NCBI GenBank assembly: GCA_022844345.1
Contig: JALHLU010000002.1
Span: 225,018-289,017 of the forward strand
Direction of reading: 5' to 3'
Length of the DNA stretch: 64,000 bases
Source: Hyphomonadaceae bacterium
GTDB lineage: Bacteria; Pseudomonadota; Alphaproteobacteria; Caulobacterales; Hyphomonadaceae
Shown here: positions 38,072-47,220 of the stretch, piece after piece
Position numbering within the stretch: position 1 is the first letter of the stretch
Layout: each line of letters begins with the position of its first letter
Notes under the pieces: model-generated
What the model was told of the DNA's origin: nothing
Database searches by the model: none
Seen by the model: only the letters and a program-made list of their open reading frames with translations
Position numbers and translations under genes: made by a program

Positions 38072-38200
38072 ACACAAAGAAAAAGGGCGGCGCGATGAAC
38101 GCGCCGCCACTAAAAGGGTCTGATACGAGCGTTTCCTCCCCGAAACGCCAAACCGCCGAAGCAGTTCGTCATCACACTCTCGCGAACGTAGGTGAGAGTC
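38072..38200 (-). ncRNA. Candidate small RNA or short leader transcript
   Basis: On the minus strand, TTGACT (38195-38200 region) is followed by a hairpin GCGTTTC/GAAACGC with a GGGGAG loop (38129-38148), then the terminator hairpin GGCGGCGCG/CGCGCCGCC (38086-38108) and CTTTTTCTTT. A 20-codon frame (ATG at 38170 to TAG at 38111) covers the first hairpin, so a tiny peptide is an alternative. It lies after hisG on the same strand. Confidence 0.4.
38076..38108 (-). terminator. Intrinsic terminator, minus strand
   Basis: Perfect nine-bp stem GGCGGCGCG/CGCGCCGCC with a five-base loop, followed on the minus strand by CTTTTTCTTTG. It ends transcription of the his operon or of the candidate sRNA. 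Confidence 0.8.
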
Positions 38201-38357
38201 AAGCATGAAGTTGCGGTCTGGTAATCGAAAGCAGGTAAGGTCTGGCCGGTTTGAACGCCAGTTGCTACACTCCGGGGTACAATCGACCCGCAAGGTCTTC
38301 GCAAGCGCAACAATTAAGCAGCTATCCCGATACCGGATGGAATCACGCTTTTCGGGG

Positions 38358-39116
38358 TCAGCCCATGGGTTTTGCGGCAGCCGCCACAAAACCTTCAAGT
38401 CGCGCTATCGCAGCCGGATCCTCTCCCCCGATCGAGACTACCAGCTGGCGCAGCGAAGACATCGCACGCTCAGACCATTCGCCGCCCAAGCTGGCCGCCA
38501 GTTGAGCCTGGCTGCGCAGGATGACCCCGTCCCGCAGGATCTTGAGGCCGTTGCTCTCCAGCGTGGCACCCGTCGTGGTGATGTCCACCACGAGCTCCGC
38601 CACGCCCGCCGCCGGCGCGCCCTCGGTGGCTCCGGCGCTCTCCACGATTCGATAATGGCCCACGCCCTCAGCCGTGAAGAAGCGGCGGGTTGAGCGGACA
38701 TATTTCGTCGCCACGCGCAGCTTGCGTCCCGTCGCGGCCTCCATCCGGGCTGCCACGTCGTCGAGATCCGCCATGGTCTCCACGTCGAGCCAGCTCTTGG
38801 GCGCCGCCACGACCAGGTCGGCGCGGCCAAAGCCGAGCGGCGCCAGGAGATGGACCACACGATCAAGGTCCCCGGCCTGCTCGCGCAGCAGATCCTCGCC
38901 ACTGACGCCGGCATGCACGTCGCCCGCGATGATGCTCGATGCAATCTCGCTGGCCGAGAGCAAGCGCACCTCAACATCCGGGAGGTTCGGGATGCGGGCA
39001 AAGTATCCGCGTGAGCCGCCAAGCGCCTCAATACGGAAGCCAGCTTTCGCGAAGAATTCTTCGGCCTGTTCCTTCAGGCGCCCCTTGGACGGAATGGCAA
39101 GCTTCAGCGTGCTCAT
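38358..39116 (-). CDS. hisG: ATP phosphoribosyltransferase catalytic subunit (short form)
   Basis: 252-residue enzyme for the first step of histidine synthesis, joining ATP and PRPP. It begins MSTLKLAIPSKGRLKEQAEEFF and has the PRPP-binding region VVDITTTGATLESNGLKIL. The regulatory C-terminal domain of long HisG is absent, so it needs HisZ, which is encoded immediately upstream and overlaps it by four bases (ATGA). Confidence 0.95.
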   Translation of the reverse strand: MSTLKLAIPSKGRLKEQAEEFFAKAGFRIEALGGSRGYFARIPNLPDVEVRLLSASEIASSIIAGDVHAGVSGEDLLREQAGDLDRVVHLLAPLGFGRADLVVAAPKSWLDVETMADLDDVAARMEAATGRKLRVATKYVRSTRRFFTAEGVGHYRIVESAGATEGAPAAGVAELVVDITTTGATLESNGLKILRDGVILRSQAQLAASLGGEWSERAMSSLRQLVVSIGGEDPAAIARLEGFVAAAAKPMG

Positions 39117-40216
39117 GCGCGCGCGCCCTCCACCAGCCGGTCGGCGCGCAAGGCCGCACCGATGCCGCTGGCGGCGCGCGAGCCAGCGCTCAGCCGCGAG
39201 ATCAGCCCGTCATAACGACCGCCGGAAACGATTGGCCGATCCCCGCCGCCCATCGGCGCCACCTCGAAAACGAAGCCATCATAATACTCGAACCGCCGGC
39301 CAGCTTCTGCGCTGAACGCAGCGTTTGACCAGAACGGCGGCTGCAGCTTCGCGATCAGGTGCAGCCGCTCCTCGAACGCTTCGAGCGCGGCCGCAATGTC
39401 GAGCCCGGCCATTTTCGCAAAGCCTCGCAGAACTGCAGCGCTTTCAGCGACAGGCGCGGCAATGCCCAGATAGTCCAGGATAGCGGCGGCGCTGGCCGCA
39501 TCGGGTGCGGTCTCGGAAGCCTTCTCGCGCAGCCTGTCGGCAATGTCCTTCACACTGCGTGCGACCGGCTCGACGCCCAGCGCCGACAGTTCGGCCCGAA
39601 CGGCCGCTTCGGCGTCGGCTGCGCCAAGCGCGCCAATGCGGGCCGCGAGGCCGGCGGTGTTGACCGCACGGCTGCCTGCGTCGGCAAGCAGTTCGCGCGG
39701 GCCCTTGCGCCGGCTGAACCCGCGGCGGAGGCGATCACGCCATTGATCCGACAGCGGCAGGGCGGCAAGCAGCGCGTGATAGATCGCAACATCGCCGAAG
39801 CGGACCTCCGCAGCGCGAACGCCGCCTGCTTGCGCCGCCTCGAGCGCCACCGCCAACGCCTCAGCGTCTTCGGCTGGCGAGCCCACATTTCCAAACCATT
39901 CAAAGCCCAGCTGCAGATGCTCGACTGGATCATCTGACCCGCGCGGCGGGAGTCGATAAACCGGGCCAGATTCGTGATAGCGCGCCACCGGCAAGGCGCC
40001 CGAGGCCACCATCTGCGCGATCGGCGTGGTGAGATCGGGCCGCAGGCAGTGTTCCTTGCCGCTGGCGTCGGTGAAGATGCAGAGCCTCGAGCGCACGGCC
40101 TCACCCGAAAGCTCCAGCACGATCTCGGCCGGTAGCAATGTCTGCGGCTCAGCGCGAACGCCGCTCGCGCGGGCAATTCGCGCCAGCGCCGCTGCAGCCT
40201 GCGGCGACAGGATCAC
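39113..40216 (-). CDS. hisZ: ATP phosphoribosyltransferase regulatory subunit HisZ
   Basis: 367-residue paralogue of histidyl-tRNA synthetase lacking aminoacylation, which forms the active, histidine-regulated complex with short HisG. The class II core is visible (CLRPDLTTPIAQMVASG, YHESGPVYRLPP, IVSGGRYDGLISRL). The start is the GTG overlapping the hisS stop (GTGA), giving VILSPQAAAALARIARASG after the initiator; the frame is open 17 codons further upstream inside hisS. Middle gene of hisS-hisZ-hisG. Confidence 0.93.
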   Translation of the reverse strand: MILSPQAAAALARIARASGVRAEPQTLLPAEIVLELSGEAVRSRLCIFTDASGKEHCLRPDLTTPIAQMVASGALPVARYHESGPVYRLPPRGSDDPVEHLQLGFEWFGNVGSPAEDAEALAVALEAAQAGGVRAAEVRFGDVAIYHALLAALPLSDQWRDRLRRGFSRRKGPRELLADAGSRAVNTAGLAARIGALGAADAEAAVRAELSALGVEPVARSVKDIADRLREKASETAPDAASAAAILDYLGIAAPVAESAAVLRGFAKMAGLDIAAALEAFEERLHLIAKLQPPFWSNAAFSAEAGRRFEYYDGFVFEVAPMGGGDRPIVSGGRYDGLISRLSAGSRAASGIGAALRADRLVEGARA

Positions 40217-41688
40217 GACTGGCCCACAATCGTCTTGATGCGCGCGACCATTTCGGCGCGCGGGCATTCGAACTGGCCGGGGCGCTCCGTGCGCCAGGCG
40301 TCGTTGTCGGTCATGCCCTTGGCGGCGGCAGCGCCTGCCTTCAGGTCCTTGATGGTGACGACGCCCTTCTCGCGCTCATTGCCGCCAACGATGACAACGG
40401 CAGGTGAGTTGCGGCGGTCCGCATACTTCATCTGCGGCTTCATGCCGGAGGAGCCCAGATACATCTCGGCGCGCACGCCCGCACGGCGCAGGTCTGACGC
40501 CAGAGTCGCGTAGTCAGCCAGTTGGTCCTTGTCGAGCACGAGGACGAGCACAGGCCCATCCACCTTCTCTTCGCCGCTGGCCGCCATGGCGGCGGCAAGG
40601 CGGCTCACGCCGACGGAAAAGCCGGTCGCAGGCGCAGGCTCCCCACGGAAACGGGCAACGAGGCCATCGTAGCGGCCGCCGCCGCCCACGGAGCCAAACC
40701 TCATCGGATTGCCTTCGGCGTCGCGGAACTCGCGCAGGAACTCGGCCTCGAAAACTGGGCCGGTGTAGTATTCAAGGCCACGCACGATGGACGGATCGAA
40801 AGCGACAGATTCTTCCGGCAGGCCCAGCGCATTGAGGATCGCGTCAATCTCACCCAGCTCGGTCACGCCAGTCGCGCCGGCCCGCGTCATGCCAACGGTA
40901 TTGGCAAGGCTCGCGATGGTCTCGGCGCGATTGACCTTCCGGGCGGTGACGAATTCCAGCAGCACGTCGATCTGGTTCGCCTGCAGGCCGGCGCCCTGGG
41001 TGAAGTCGCCCGACTCGTCCTTGCGGCCCTTGCCCAGCAACAGCGTGACGCCCTCGACGCCGAACTTGTCGAACTTGTCGAGCGCACGCAGCACCGTGCC
41101 GCGCTGACCGCCATCGATTACGCCGGCGGATTCCATCAGCCCATCGAGCAGTTGGCGGGAATTCACCCGGATCACGTATTCGCCGCGCGCGGCGCCGGCG
41201 GCCTCCATCGCCTCGGCGGCGACGGCGATCATTTCCGCGTCGGCGGCGGGGCCGGCCACGCCGACAGAGTCAGCGTCACACTGGATGAATTCGCGGAAAC
41301 GGAACGGGCCCGGTTTCTCGTTGCGCCAGACAGGCCCAGCCGAATAGCGGCGGAAGGGCTTGGGGATGCGTTCCCAGTTCTCCGCGACATAGCGAGCGAG
41401 CGGCGCTGTATGATCGTAGCGAAGGGCGATCCATTGCTCGTCATCGTCCTGCAGCGCAAAAACCCCACTGTTGGGACGGTCTGTGTCTGGCAGGAACTTG
41501 CCCAGCGCGTCGACATATTCGAATGGGCCTGTATCGAGCGCGTCGAAGCCCCAGCGCTGGTAAACGGAGCTGATTGAGTCAACGAGCCTGCGTTCGGCGG
41601 CAATGACTGCCGCCGTCCGGTCAGGAAATCCACGCGGCTTGCGCGCCTCGGGCCGCCGCTGTTGCTCGTCGTTGGTCATGATGGCCAT
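40213..41688 (-). CDS. hisS: Histidine--tRNA ligase
   Basis: 491-residue class II synthetase. Motif 2 is YSAGPVWRNEKPGPFRFREF, the histidine-binding segment RGLEYYTGPVFEAEF is present, and motif 3 is GFSVGVSRLAAAM. The HisS signature RYDHTAPLARYVA marks the adenylate site. It is the alphaproteobacterial long type with an internal insertion. MAIMTNDEQQ was taken as start; MTNDE three codons on is possible. First gene of the overlapping operon with hisZ and hisG, linking tRNA charging and histidine synthesis. Confidence 0.95.
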   Translation of the reverse strand: MAIMTNDEQQRRPEARKPRGFPDRTAAVIAAERRLVDSISSVYQRWGFDALDTGPFEYVDALGKFLPDTDRPNSGVFALQDDDEQWIALRYDHTAPLARYVAENWERIPKPFRRYSAGPVWRNEKPGPFRFREFIQCDADSVGVAGPAADAEMIAVAAEAMEAAGAARGEYVIRVNSRQLLDGLMESAGVIDGGQRGTVLRALDKFDKFGVEGVTLLLGKGRKDESGDFTQGAGLQANQIDVLLEFVTARKVNRAETIASLANTVGMTRAGATGVTELGEIDAILNALGLPEESVAFDPSIVRGLEYYTGPVFEAEFLREFRDAEGNPMRFGSVGGGGRYDGLVARFRGEPAPATGFSVGVSRLAAAMAASGEEKVDGPVLVLVLDKDQLADYATLASDLRRAGVRAEMYLGSSGMKPQMKYADRRNSPAVVIVGGNEREKGVVTIKDLKAGAAAAKGMTDNDAWRTERPGQFECPRAEMVARIKTIVGQS

Positions 41689-41774
41689 CCGTCCCAAGCC
41701 TTTAAGCGTTGGGGCCTGCGGGATAGCGCATTGGCCTCCCTGCGGCAACACGGGGCAAACTGGTCTGCCAGGCC

Positions 41775-42719
41775 CTAATGGTAGCTGAAAACGAACAGTG
41801 CGTGCCCCGCGAAATCGTTGTGGCGTAGTTCGTACCCGCCCTCGTTGTACCTGGACACGTGGAAGACCAGCTCGGACTTGCCGTCCTTGTCGTAATCGCC
41901 TGCGTCGAGCAACTGGAGCCCCTCGCCCAGGTGGACGGCCACCCCATCCGGCGAGATCGCGAAGGTCTGTGCGGCATAAGCTGTGCCTCCCATCGGGCCA
42001 TCGCAGCGATAGCCGTCGAGGATCGCCGAGATGAGCGACCAGCCCTTGCTGGACGTCCAGCCAGCGAACATACCCACATCCTGCTCGGTGTAGGTGACGG
42101 GCTTGGGCGTATTCTCTTCCGGGCTGGCGCAGTTCTGGACGTCGACAAACCGCGCGCGGAATTCGGCGCGGGCGGCCGCCAGGGCCTCGGGCGCAAGGTC
42201 TGCGGGGGCCCAGCCATCAGGATCCGCAAAATTGGGCTGGGAAACAGCGACGAGCGGGCGCTGGACCGGCTTGCCGTCATCGCCAGCGAAATCGAGCGTC
42301 GGCTCGCCCACCTTGGGGGCCGGCGTTTCCTCGGAGACGTATTGCGTGCCGATGTCGGCATAAAGCGGCCATTCGACTTCGACGATCCCCGTAACATTGC
42401 CCTTGGCGGCGCCGGCCTGGGCGATCGTCCAGTTGACCTCGGTCGGATACTTTGACGGAGCCTGCTGCAGGCATGGCATGTCGCTGCATCCAAGATCGAG
42501 CGACTTCCAGCCTGACCCATCATTGGCGAACAGCACGCGCACCTTGAATTCGCTGGGCTGGCCATCCGTCGCGCTGGGGTGTTCCTCGAGCGCGCCGACC
42601 ATCAGGCCGAGCGTCTCGGCGACCGATTTCGCGGCAGGCGCTTGCGCGTCCACGGCAGGTGCAGGCGGCGTGCAGGCCATGGCGGCGAGGCCCAGCATCA
42701 GCGGCGCGAATTGTTTCAT
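41775..42719 (-). CDS. Putative lipoprotein of unknown function
   Basis: 314 residues. The start MKQFAPLMLGLAAMAC has CGGAGAGACG upstream and ends in a lipobox-like AMAC. The body contains strand-rich stretches and four or more Cys (GCSDMPCLQQAP, VQNCASPEEN, GYRCDGPMGG). The C-terminus LLDAGDYDKDGKSELVFHV resembles an FG-GAP/VCBS repeat with its Asp-rich calcium-type loop. Not otherwise recognised. It precedes hisS on the same strand by 86 bp. Confidence 0.65.
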   Translation of the reverse strand: MKQFAPLMLGLAAMACTPPAPAVDAQAPAAKSVAETLGLMVGALEEHPSATDGQPSEFKVRVLFANDGSGWKSLDLGCSDMPCLQQAPSKYPTEVNWTIAQAGAAKGNVTGIVEVEWPLYADIGTQYVSEETPAPKVGEPTLDFAGDDGKPVQRPLVAVSQPNFADPDGWAPADLAPEALAAARAEFRARFVDVQNCASPEENTPKPVTYTEQDVGMFAGWTSSKGWSLISAILDGYRCDGPMGGTAYAAQTFAISPDGVAVHLGEGLQLLDAGDYDKDGKSELVFHVSRYNEGGYELRHNDFAGHALFVFSYH

Positions 42720-42835
42720 GTACGTCTCTCCGGTTCGTTCCACATGGTCACGCTCCGGGCGCCGCGCCAATGCCGCGCGGACTACTCCCAGACCATTTTC
42801 GCGAAGCCTTAACGGCAGGAGGCGATGCTGCGGCC

Positions 42836-43315
42836 ATGAAACGCTTCGCTGTTGCTCTCGTCTTGATGTTTGCTGTCGCCCTTCCGGCGGCAGCGGAGAC
42901 GTTGGCGCAGCAGGTTCAAGCGGAAGCGTCCCGTCTATTGACGCAGGTTAAGTCCGCCGAGGCTACAGCGAGGGCTTCGGCGAAACCGTCGGCACTATCG
43001 CCGGCGCTGGTATCCGACCTGCAGCGCTTTGGCCTTGCCGCCAGCAGGCTCTCGGTGGAGATCGACAGCAAGCGCGGCCCGGCCGACCTGCGTTGCATTT
43101 TCCGAGGCATGGCGGCGGAAACGGAGAAGCAACTTCACGCCGCCTCAGCCGCTACTTCCGGCATGACGCAGGCAAAGGCGCTGGCCAGCCTCAACCGCAT
43201 GCTCAGCGATGCCGTGCTGATCGCCCCGGCAGTTGGCCGCCCGGCGCAAGCGAATGCAGCTGCGAATGCCGCGTCCCCAGCCGCCCAACAGTGTTCGATC
43301 GAACGAAACTTCTAG
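42836..43315 (+). CDS. Small exported hypothetical protein
   Basis: 159 residues. Signal peptide MKRFAVALVLMFAVALPAAA, then a helical Ala-rich mature protein (QQVQAEASRLLTQVKSAEATARASAK, FGLAASRLSVEIDSK) with Cys in LRCIFRG and QQCSIERNF. AGGAGG lies 11 bases before the ATG. No family recognised. Convergent with the redoxin gene, whose stop is one base away. Confidence 0.65.
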   Translation: MKRFAVALVLMFAVALPAAAETLAQQVQAEASRLLTQVKSAEATARASAKPSALSPALVSDLQRFGLAASRLSVEIDSKRGPADLRCIFRGMAAETEKQLHAASAATSGMTQAKALASLNRMLSDAVLIAPAVGRPAQANAAANAASPAAQQCSIERNF

Positions 43316-43316
43316 C

Positions 43317-43952
43317 TCAGTATTTGACGTCGCAGCCGTAGGGCACCGTCAGGGCTGGATCGGGCGCCTTGCCGGCTTTCAGGTTGGCGAGCGCGGCGGT
43401 GACGTAGTTCGTCGCCTTCGGAATATCCTCGACCTTGTTGGACTGGATGGAGTCAATCGCACCATTGAAGGCGACCTTGCCGTCGGGTGTGATGATGTAC
43501 ATGTGCGGCGTCGTCTTGGCGCCATAGGCCCGGCCCATCGAGCCATCCGGATCGAGCAGAACGTGCGTTGGCTTCGCGCCCCGATCGGCCGTCAGCTTGT
43601 CGGCCTGAGCGGGCGTGACGTGGCCTTGGGAGCCCGGCTTGGACGAGATCACCGACAGCCACACGACGCCATCGGCCGCAGCTGCAGCCTGTGTGTCCTG
43701 CATGTTCTTCGAGTTGTAGTGCTTCTTCACAAAGGGACAGCCGTCATTGGTCCATTCAAGGATGACAGTCTTGCCTTTGAAGTCCCCGAGCGAGATCGTC
43801 TGCCCGGCTGTGTTCACTTCGCTGAAGGCCTGGGCGGCATTGCCCGGAGGCGCCGCGCTCGCGCTGGAAATCACCAGCGCGGCCACCGTCAGCATCGACG
43901 CGACGCCCGCGCCGAGCGCCACTGGAAGCCGGTCACGTTTCACAATGCCCAT
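43317..43952 (-). CDS. Exported redoxin/AhpC-TSA-family thioredoxin-fold protein
   Basis: 211 residues. An N-terminal signal or anchor (PVALGAGVASMLTVAALVISSASA) is followed by a thioredoxin fold with WTNDGCPFVKKHYNSKNMQ, i.e. a single reactive Cys (CPFV) rather than CxxC, the cis-Pro loop KTTPHMYII, and a last Cys in YGCDVKY. Such proteins accept electrons from DsbD/ScsB-like reductases and reduce periplasmic sulfenic acids or peroxides. The DsbD-type gene is 51 bp upstream on the same strand, which supports a partnership. Confidence 0.85.
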   Translation of the reverse strand: MGIVKRDRLPVALGAGVASMLTVAALVISSASAAPPGNAAQAFSEVNTAGQTISLGDFKGKTVILEWTNDGCPFVKKHYNSKNMQDTQAAAAADGVVWLSVISSKPGSQGHVTPAQADKLTADRGAKPTHVLLDPDGSMGRAYGAKTTPHMYIITPDGKVAFNGAIDSIQSNKVEDIPKATNYVTAALANLKAGKAPDPALTVPYGCDVKY

Positions 43953-44003
43953 GATGCTTCTCCCGTTTGTTGTGCCCCATGAAGCAGGCGTCCCTGCCCC
44001 ACA

Positions 44004-46142
44004 CTAGATTGAACCCGCCGCCTCGCGGATCGCCTGTTCGATCTGGCCGGGCGACAGCAGGCCGTCCAGCTTCAGCGGCTCGCCGCCGGAGGCTGGATAG
44101 ATCAGATAGAAAGGAATACCGGCCGCACCATGGCTCGCAAGTTCCTCGCCGATCACCTTGTCTTTATTGGTCCAGTCCGCGATCAGGAAGGCGGTGTTGG
44201 TATCGGCAAATGCCTTCTGGACTGAGGCCGACTTGAGCGTGGTGCTTTTGTTTACCTGACAGGTGATGCACCAGGTCGCGGTGAAGTCGACCATGATCAC
44301 GCGCCCTTCGGAGCGCAGAGCAGACACCTGCTGCGGCGACCATGGCGAGCCCTCGACCAGAAGCTGCTCCTTCGGAAGATTCATCAGAACGGGTGCGGTC
44401 GCGAACCCGGCGATCACGACGGCCACAGCCACAATGCGGCCGGCGAGCCCCTGCGCCGCCTTGCCGGCCAGCCAGATCCCGAACGCGAGCACGATGCTTC
44501 CAGCCAACACGGCCAGTACACCGTCCGCGCCCGCCTGGGTCGACAGGACCCACAACAGCCAAAGCGCGGTGAGGAACATCGGAAAAGCCAGGACCTGACG
44601 GAAGGTCTCCATCCAGCGGCCAGGCTTGGGAAGGATTTTCGCGAAGGCAGGCGTGAAGCTGAGCAGCACGAGCGGCGCCGCCATGCCGACGCCTATCACC
44701 ACAAACACCGCAATGATCATGGGCGCGGGCTGGGCCATGGCGACGCCAACGGCGGGCGCCATGAAGGGGCCGACACAGGGGGCTCCGACAAATCCGGCGA
44801 GCAGGCCTGTGAAGAAGGCTCCCGACGTGCCGCCCTTGTCCGCAACGTTGCCGCCAACGCCGGCAAGCGACCCGCCAATCTCGAACACGCCGAGCAGGTT
44901 GAGGCCGACGGCGAACATCACCAGCGCAAAGAACGCGGTCACCCAAGAGTACTGCAACTGGAAGCCCAGACCGATGAACGTGTCGCCGGCGGCCTTGAGC
45001 GCCACCAGAATGACGCCGACAGCCGCAAAGCACACCACCACGCCCGCCAGATAGGCGAGACCATGCCGGCGGGACTCGGCGGGATTGTGCGCGGTGTGAA
45101 CCAGACCGGCAGCCTTGATGGTCAACACCGGCAGAACACAGGGCATGAGGTTGAGGACCAGCCCGCCGAGGAAAGCCAAGCCAAGCAGGGTCGCAACGCC
45201 GAGGAAGTCGAGCGCCGGAGGCGCCTCTGCAGGCACTGCAGGGTCACCGCTGGTGCGGACGAATTCCGTGCTTGCAATGCCGTCCGGCATCGGCCCGGGC
45301 GCAGGCGCAACCTCCCAGCCTGTCTGGACGCCGTCCCTGCCTTCGACCACCAGAAGGCCGGCGATCACGCTGACCGGGGTTGCGAAGGCCGACGCCTGGA
45401 CTTCCAGCACGACGCCTTCAGGGCCGAACTTCGCGGGCTGCACGGGTGGATGGAGGATTTCCGGGCCGTTGGGGAAGAAGCGCACATCGGCCGCATCGGC
45501 CATGGCGGCGGCTACGGCCGGGTCTGCAATGCCGATGCGGAACCCGCCATTGGTCCGTTCGATCGCGGCGCGGCCTGTGAGATTTGCCGGCAGCTTGGCC
45601 AGGGTCGCCGCGATGATCGTGCTTGCGTCTGCATCGGCTGCAGGGGTGGCGGCGACCGGCAGGGAGATCGACAGTGTCACCGCTTCGGGAATGCAGACGT
45701 CGGCGCAGATCAGATAGTCGAACAGCGCGCCGACGGTGAGCGCCTCGCCGACCTTCGCGTCAGCTGCGACCTTGATCTCGAACGGGAAGACAACCTCGCC
45801 CTCATAGCCATAGTTCATCAAGGGCTCGAGCGGGATGGCGTGGGGCGGTGGGAAACGGAACTCGCCCGCGGTCACGGTTGGGGAGTTGTTCCAGGTTGCG
45901 GTGGGCGGCAGCCCGCTGTCGCCGGGATTGCGCCAGTAGACGTGCCAGCCGTCAGCCAGTTTCAGGCTCAGGGCACCGATGAAAGTGTCACCCGGACTAG
46001 CGGCAGAACGCTCGCTCAGCAAAGTGCCAGTCGCGTGGTCGCTGCTGGCGGTGGACTGGGCCGCAGCTGGCAGGACCGGCAGAGCAATCGCCAGCACAAG
46101 CCCGGCCAGGAAACGGAGACATTGGAGATAAAGCGCCTGCAA
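44004..46142 (-). CDS. DsbD/ScsB-type thiol:disulfide interchange protein
   Basis: 712 residues. Signal peptide (CLRFLAGLVLAIALPVLPAAAQ), a periplasmic alpha-like domain (WHVYWRNPGDSGLPP, FDYLICADVCIPE with its Cys pair), a transmembrane electron-transfer domain with conserved Cys in NLMPCVLPVL and GAPCVGPFMAPAVG, and a C-terminal thioredoxin domain with WCITC. It carries electrons from cytoplasmic thioredoxin to the periplasm. No ATG occurs upstream of the signal; a TTG at 46142 with AAAGGG before it is the best start, and a TTG at 46220 is possible. Confidence 0.9.
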   Translation of the reverse strand: MQALYLQCLRFLAGLVLAIALPVLPAAAQSTASSDHATGTLLSERSAASPGDTFIGALSLKLADGWHVYWRNPGDSGLPPTATWNNSPTVTAGEFRFPPPHAIPLEPLMNYGYEGEVVFPFEIKVAADAKVGEALTVGALFDYLICADVCIPEAVTLSISLPVAATPAADADASTIIAATLAKLPANLTGRAAIERTNGGFRIGIADPAVAAAMADAADVRFFPNGPEILHPPVQPAKFGPEGVVLEVQASAFATPVSVIAGLLVVEGRDGVQTGWEVAPAPGPMPDGIASTEFVRTSGDPAVPAEAPPALDFLGVATLLGLAFLGGLVLNLMPCVLPVLTIKAAGLVHTAHNPAESRRHGLAYLAGVVVCFAAVGVILVALKAAGDTFIGLGFQLQYSWVTAFFALVMFAVGLNLLGVFEIGGSLAGVGGNVADKGGTSGAFFTGLLAGFVGAPCVGPFMAPAVGVAMAQPAPMIIAVFVVIGVGMAAPLVLLSFTPAFAKILPKPGRWMETFRQVLAFPMFLTALWLLWVLSTQAGADGVLAVLAGSIVLAFGIWLAGKAAQGLAGRIVAVAVVIAGFATAPVLMNLPKEQLLVEGSPWSPQQVSALRSEGRVIMVDFTATWCITCQVNKSTTLKSASVQKAFADTNTAFLIADWTNKDKVIGEELASHGAAGIPFYLIYPASGGEPLKLDGLLSPGQIEQAIREAAGSI

Positions 46143-46220
46143 TCGACACCCTTTGTGCGTGGCCCAAACGGCCGGGCCGGTCTTCGACCCAAATCTCAGG
46201 CCTGCAGCCCCAAGCCGCAA

Positions 46221-46251
46221 GGGCCGCAGCCGGTTAATCCGGCTGCGGCCC
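46221..46251. terminator. Strong GC hairpin, probable terminator
   Basis: Perfect 13-bp inverted repeat GGGCCGCAGCCGG/CCGGCTGCGGCCC with a TTAAT loop, between the sapC-like gene and the dsbD-type gene. No long U-run on either side. Confidence 0.55.
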
Positions 46252-46359
46252 GCTTATCTGGAAGTAGGGTGGCAAAGGGGGGATGGTCTACCCCGCTCCC
46301 CTTAACGTGAGGGCCTGTGCGTTCGCGTTGAGCGAGCGCCTAGTCCTATGCCAAAGACC

Positions 46360-47148
46360 CTAGTTGGGCTGGGGCGTTGTCGCGAGCCGGCGCATCGTGC
46401 GCTGGATGACGCGCTGCCAGTTCATCAGGGAGACCATGTGCGCATAGACGGCCGCGAGCGCGCCCGTGTTGCGGATGTCCTGGAATTTACCATCCGGAAG
46501 AGCATTCAGGCCCTCTTCCGAGATCGCCCAGTAGTCGGCGATCTTCTGCGTCGGGCCGGGGTTGCCCTGAGCGTCGCGCGGGGTAAAGGCGACCGATTTC
46601 TGTTCGAACAGCGAGGCCTTGTCGAGAAGTTCGACAAACTCGACCGTTGCGCGGCGCTGGCGTTCAAATTCCTTGCAGAACTCGATGGCGTCCTGGGTAA
46701 ACTTGGACGCTTCTTCGCCCTCGAAAAACTTCACGTCCGGCGCGTTGGAAACCATTTGGGCTTCCGTGTCGACGCAAAGGAGCAGCTTGTCGCTCTTCGG
46801 GTCGGAGGCAAACACGAACGGATAGCGGCGCGCGAAGGCCGGCAGGTAGGTGTCCGGGTCGGGCTGGCCCATGGCGTCGATGTATTCGTTCTCGTTCTGG
46901 CGAACCCCCATCACGGCCACCGGGGTCTTGTCGTTTCCGACAAAGATGATCGGATAGCAGGTGGCGGCGACGCCGAACTCGCTGACCGTGATCGGGACAG
47001 CGTGTGCGGTCTTGAGGAAGGAGAACGGCGCGGCGATCTGCTTGACGCCCAGGTTCCGGTGCTTCTCAAGTGATAGAGGCTCAGGCCGCCGATAGAACAT
47101 GACCTGGCCGGTCAATTCCGGCTGACCGCCTGCGGCTGGAGTGCTCAT
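46360..47148 (-). CDS. SapC-family protein
   Basis: 262 residues matching the SapC family (PF07277) by pattern: FYRRPEPLSLEKHRNLGV, PITVSEFGVAATCYPIIFV, AVMGVRQNENEYID, YLPAFARRYPFVFA and the C-terminal LMNWQRVIQRTMRRLA. Members are often near S-layer or TonB-receptor genes in alphaproteobacteria, but their role is unknown. No signal peptide is visible. Divergent from the DUF885 gene, 72 bp away. Confidence 0.85.
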   Translation of the reverse strand: MSTPAAGGQPELTGQVMFYRRPEPLSLEKHRNLGVKQIAAPFSFLKTAHAVPITVSEFGVAATCYPIIFVGNDKTPVAVMGVRQNENEYIDAMGQPDPDTYLPAFARRYPFVFASDPKSDKLLLCVDTEAQMVSNAPDVKFFEGEEASKFTQDAIEFCKEFERQRRATVEFVELLDKASLFEQKSVAFTPRDAQGNPGPTQKIADYWAISEEGLNALPDGKFQDIRNTGALAAVYAHMVSLMNWQRVIQRTMRRLATTPQPN

Positions 47149-47220
47149 TAACTAGCTCCTGACTTGATGCTCGGCGGTCCTTATCGGAAAACTTCGACAG
47201 CCTCAACCAAAGCGAATCGT

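Larger units (their letters stand above)
37510..38357. other. 848-bp gene-free region with two sRNA-like units
   Basis: No protein gene is supported. It contains the groEL terminator, an AT-rich inverted repeat followed by a plus-strand terminator (37780-37920), and a minus-strand unit of two hairpins ending in a U-run (38200-38072). This is the longest gene-free stretch of the window. Confidence 0.6.
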
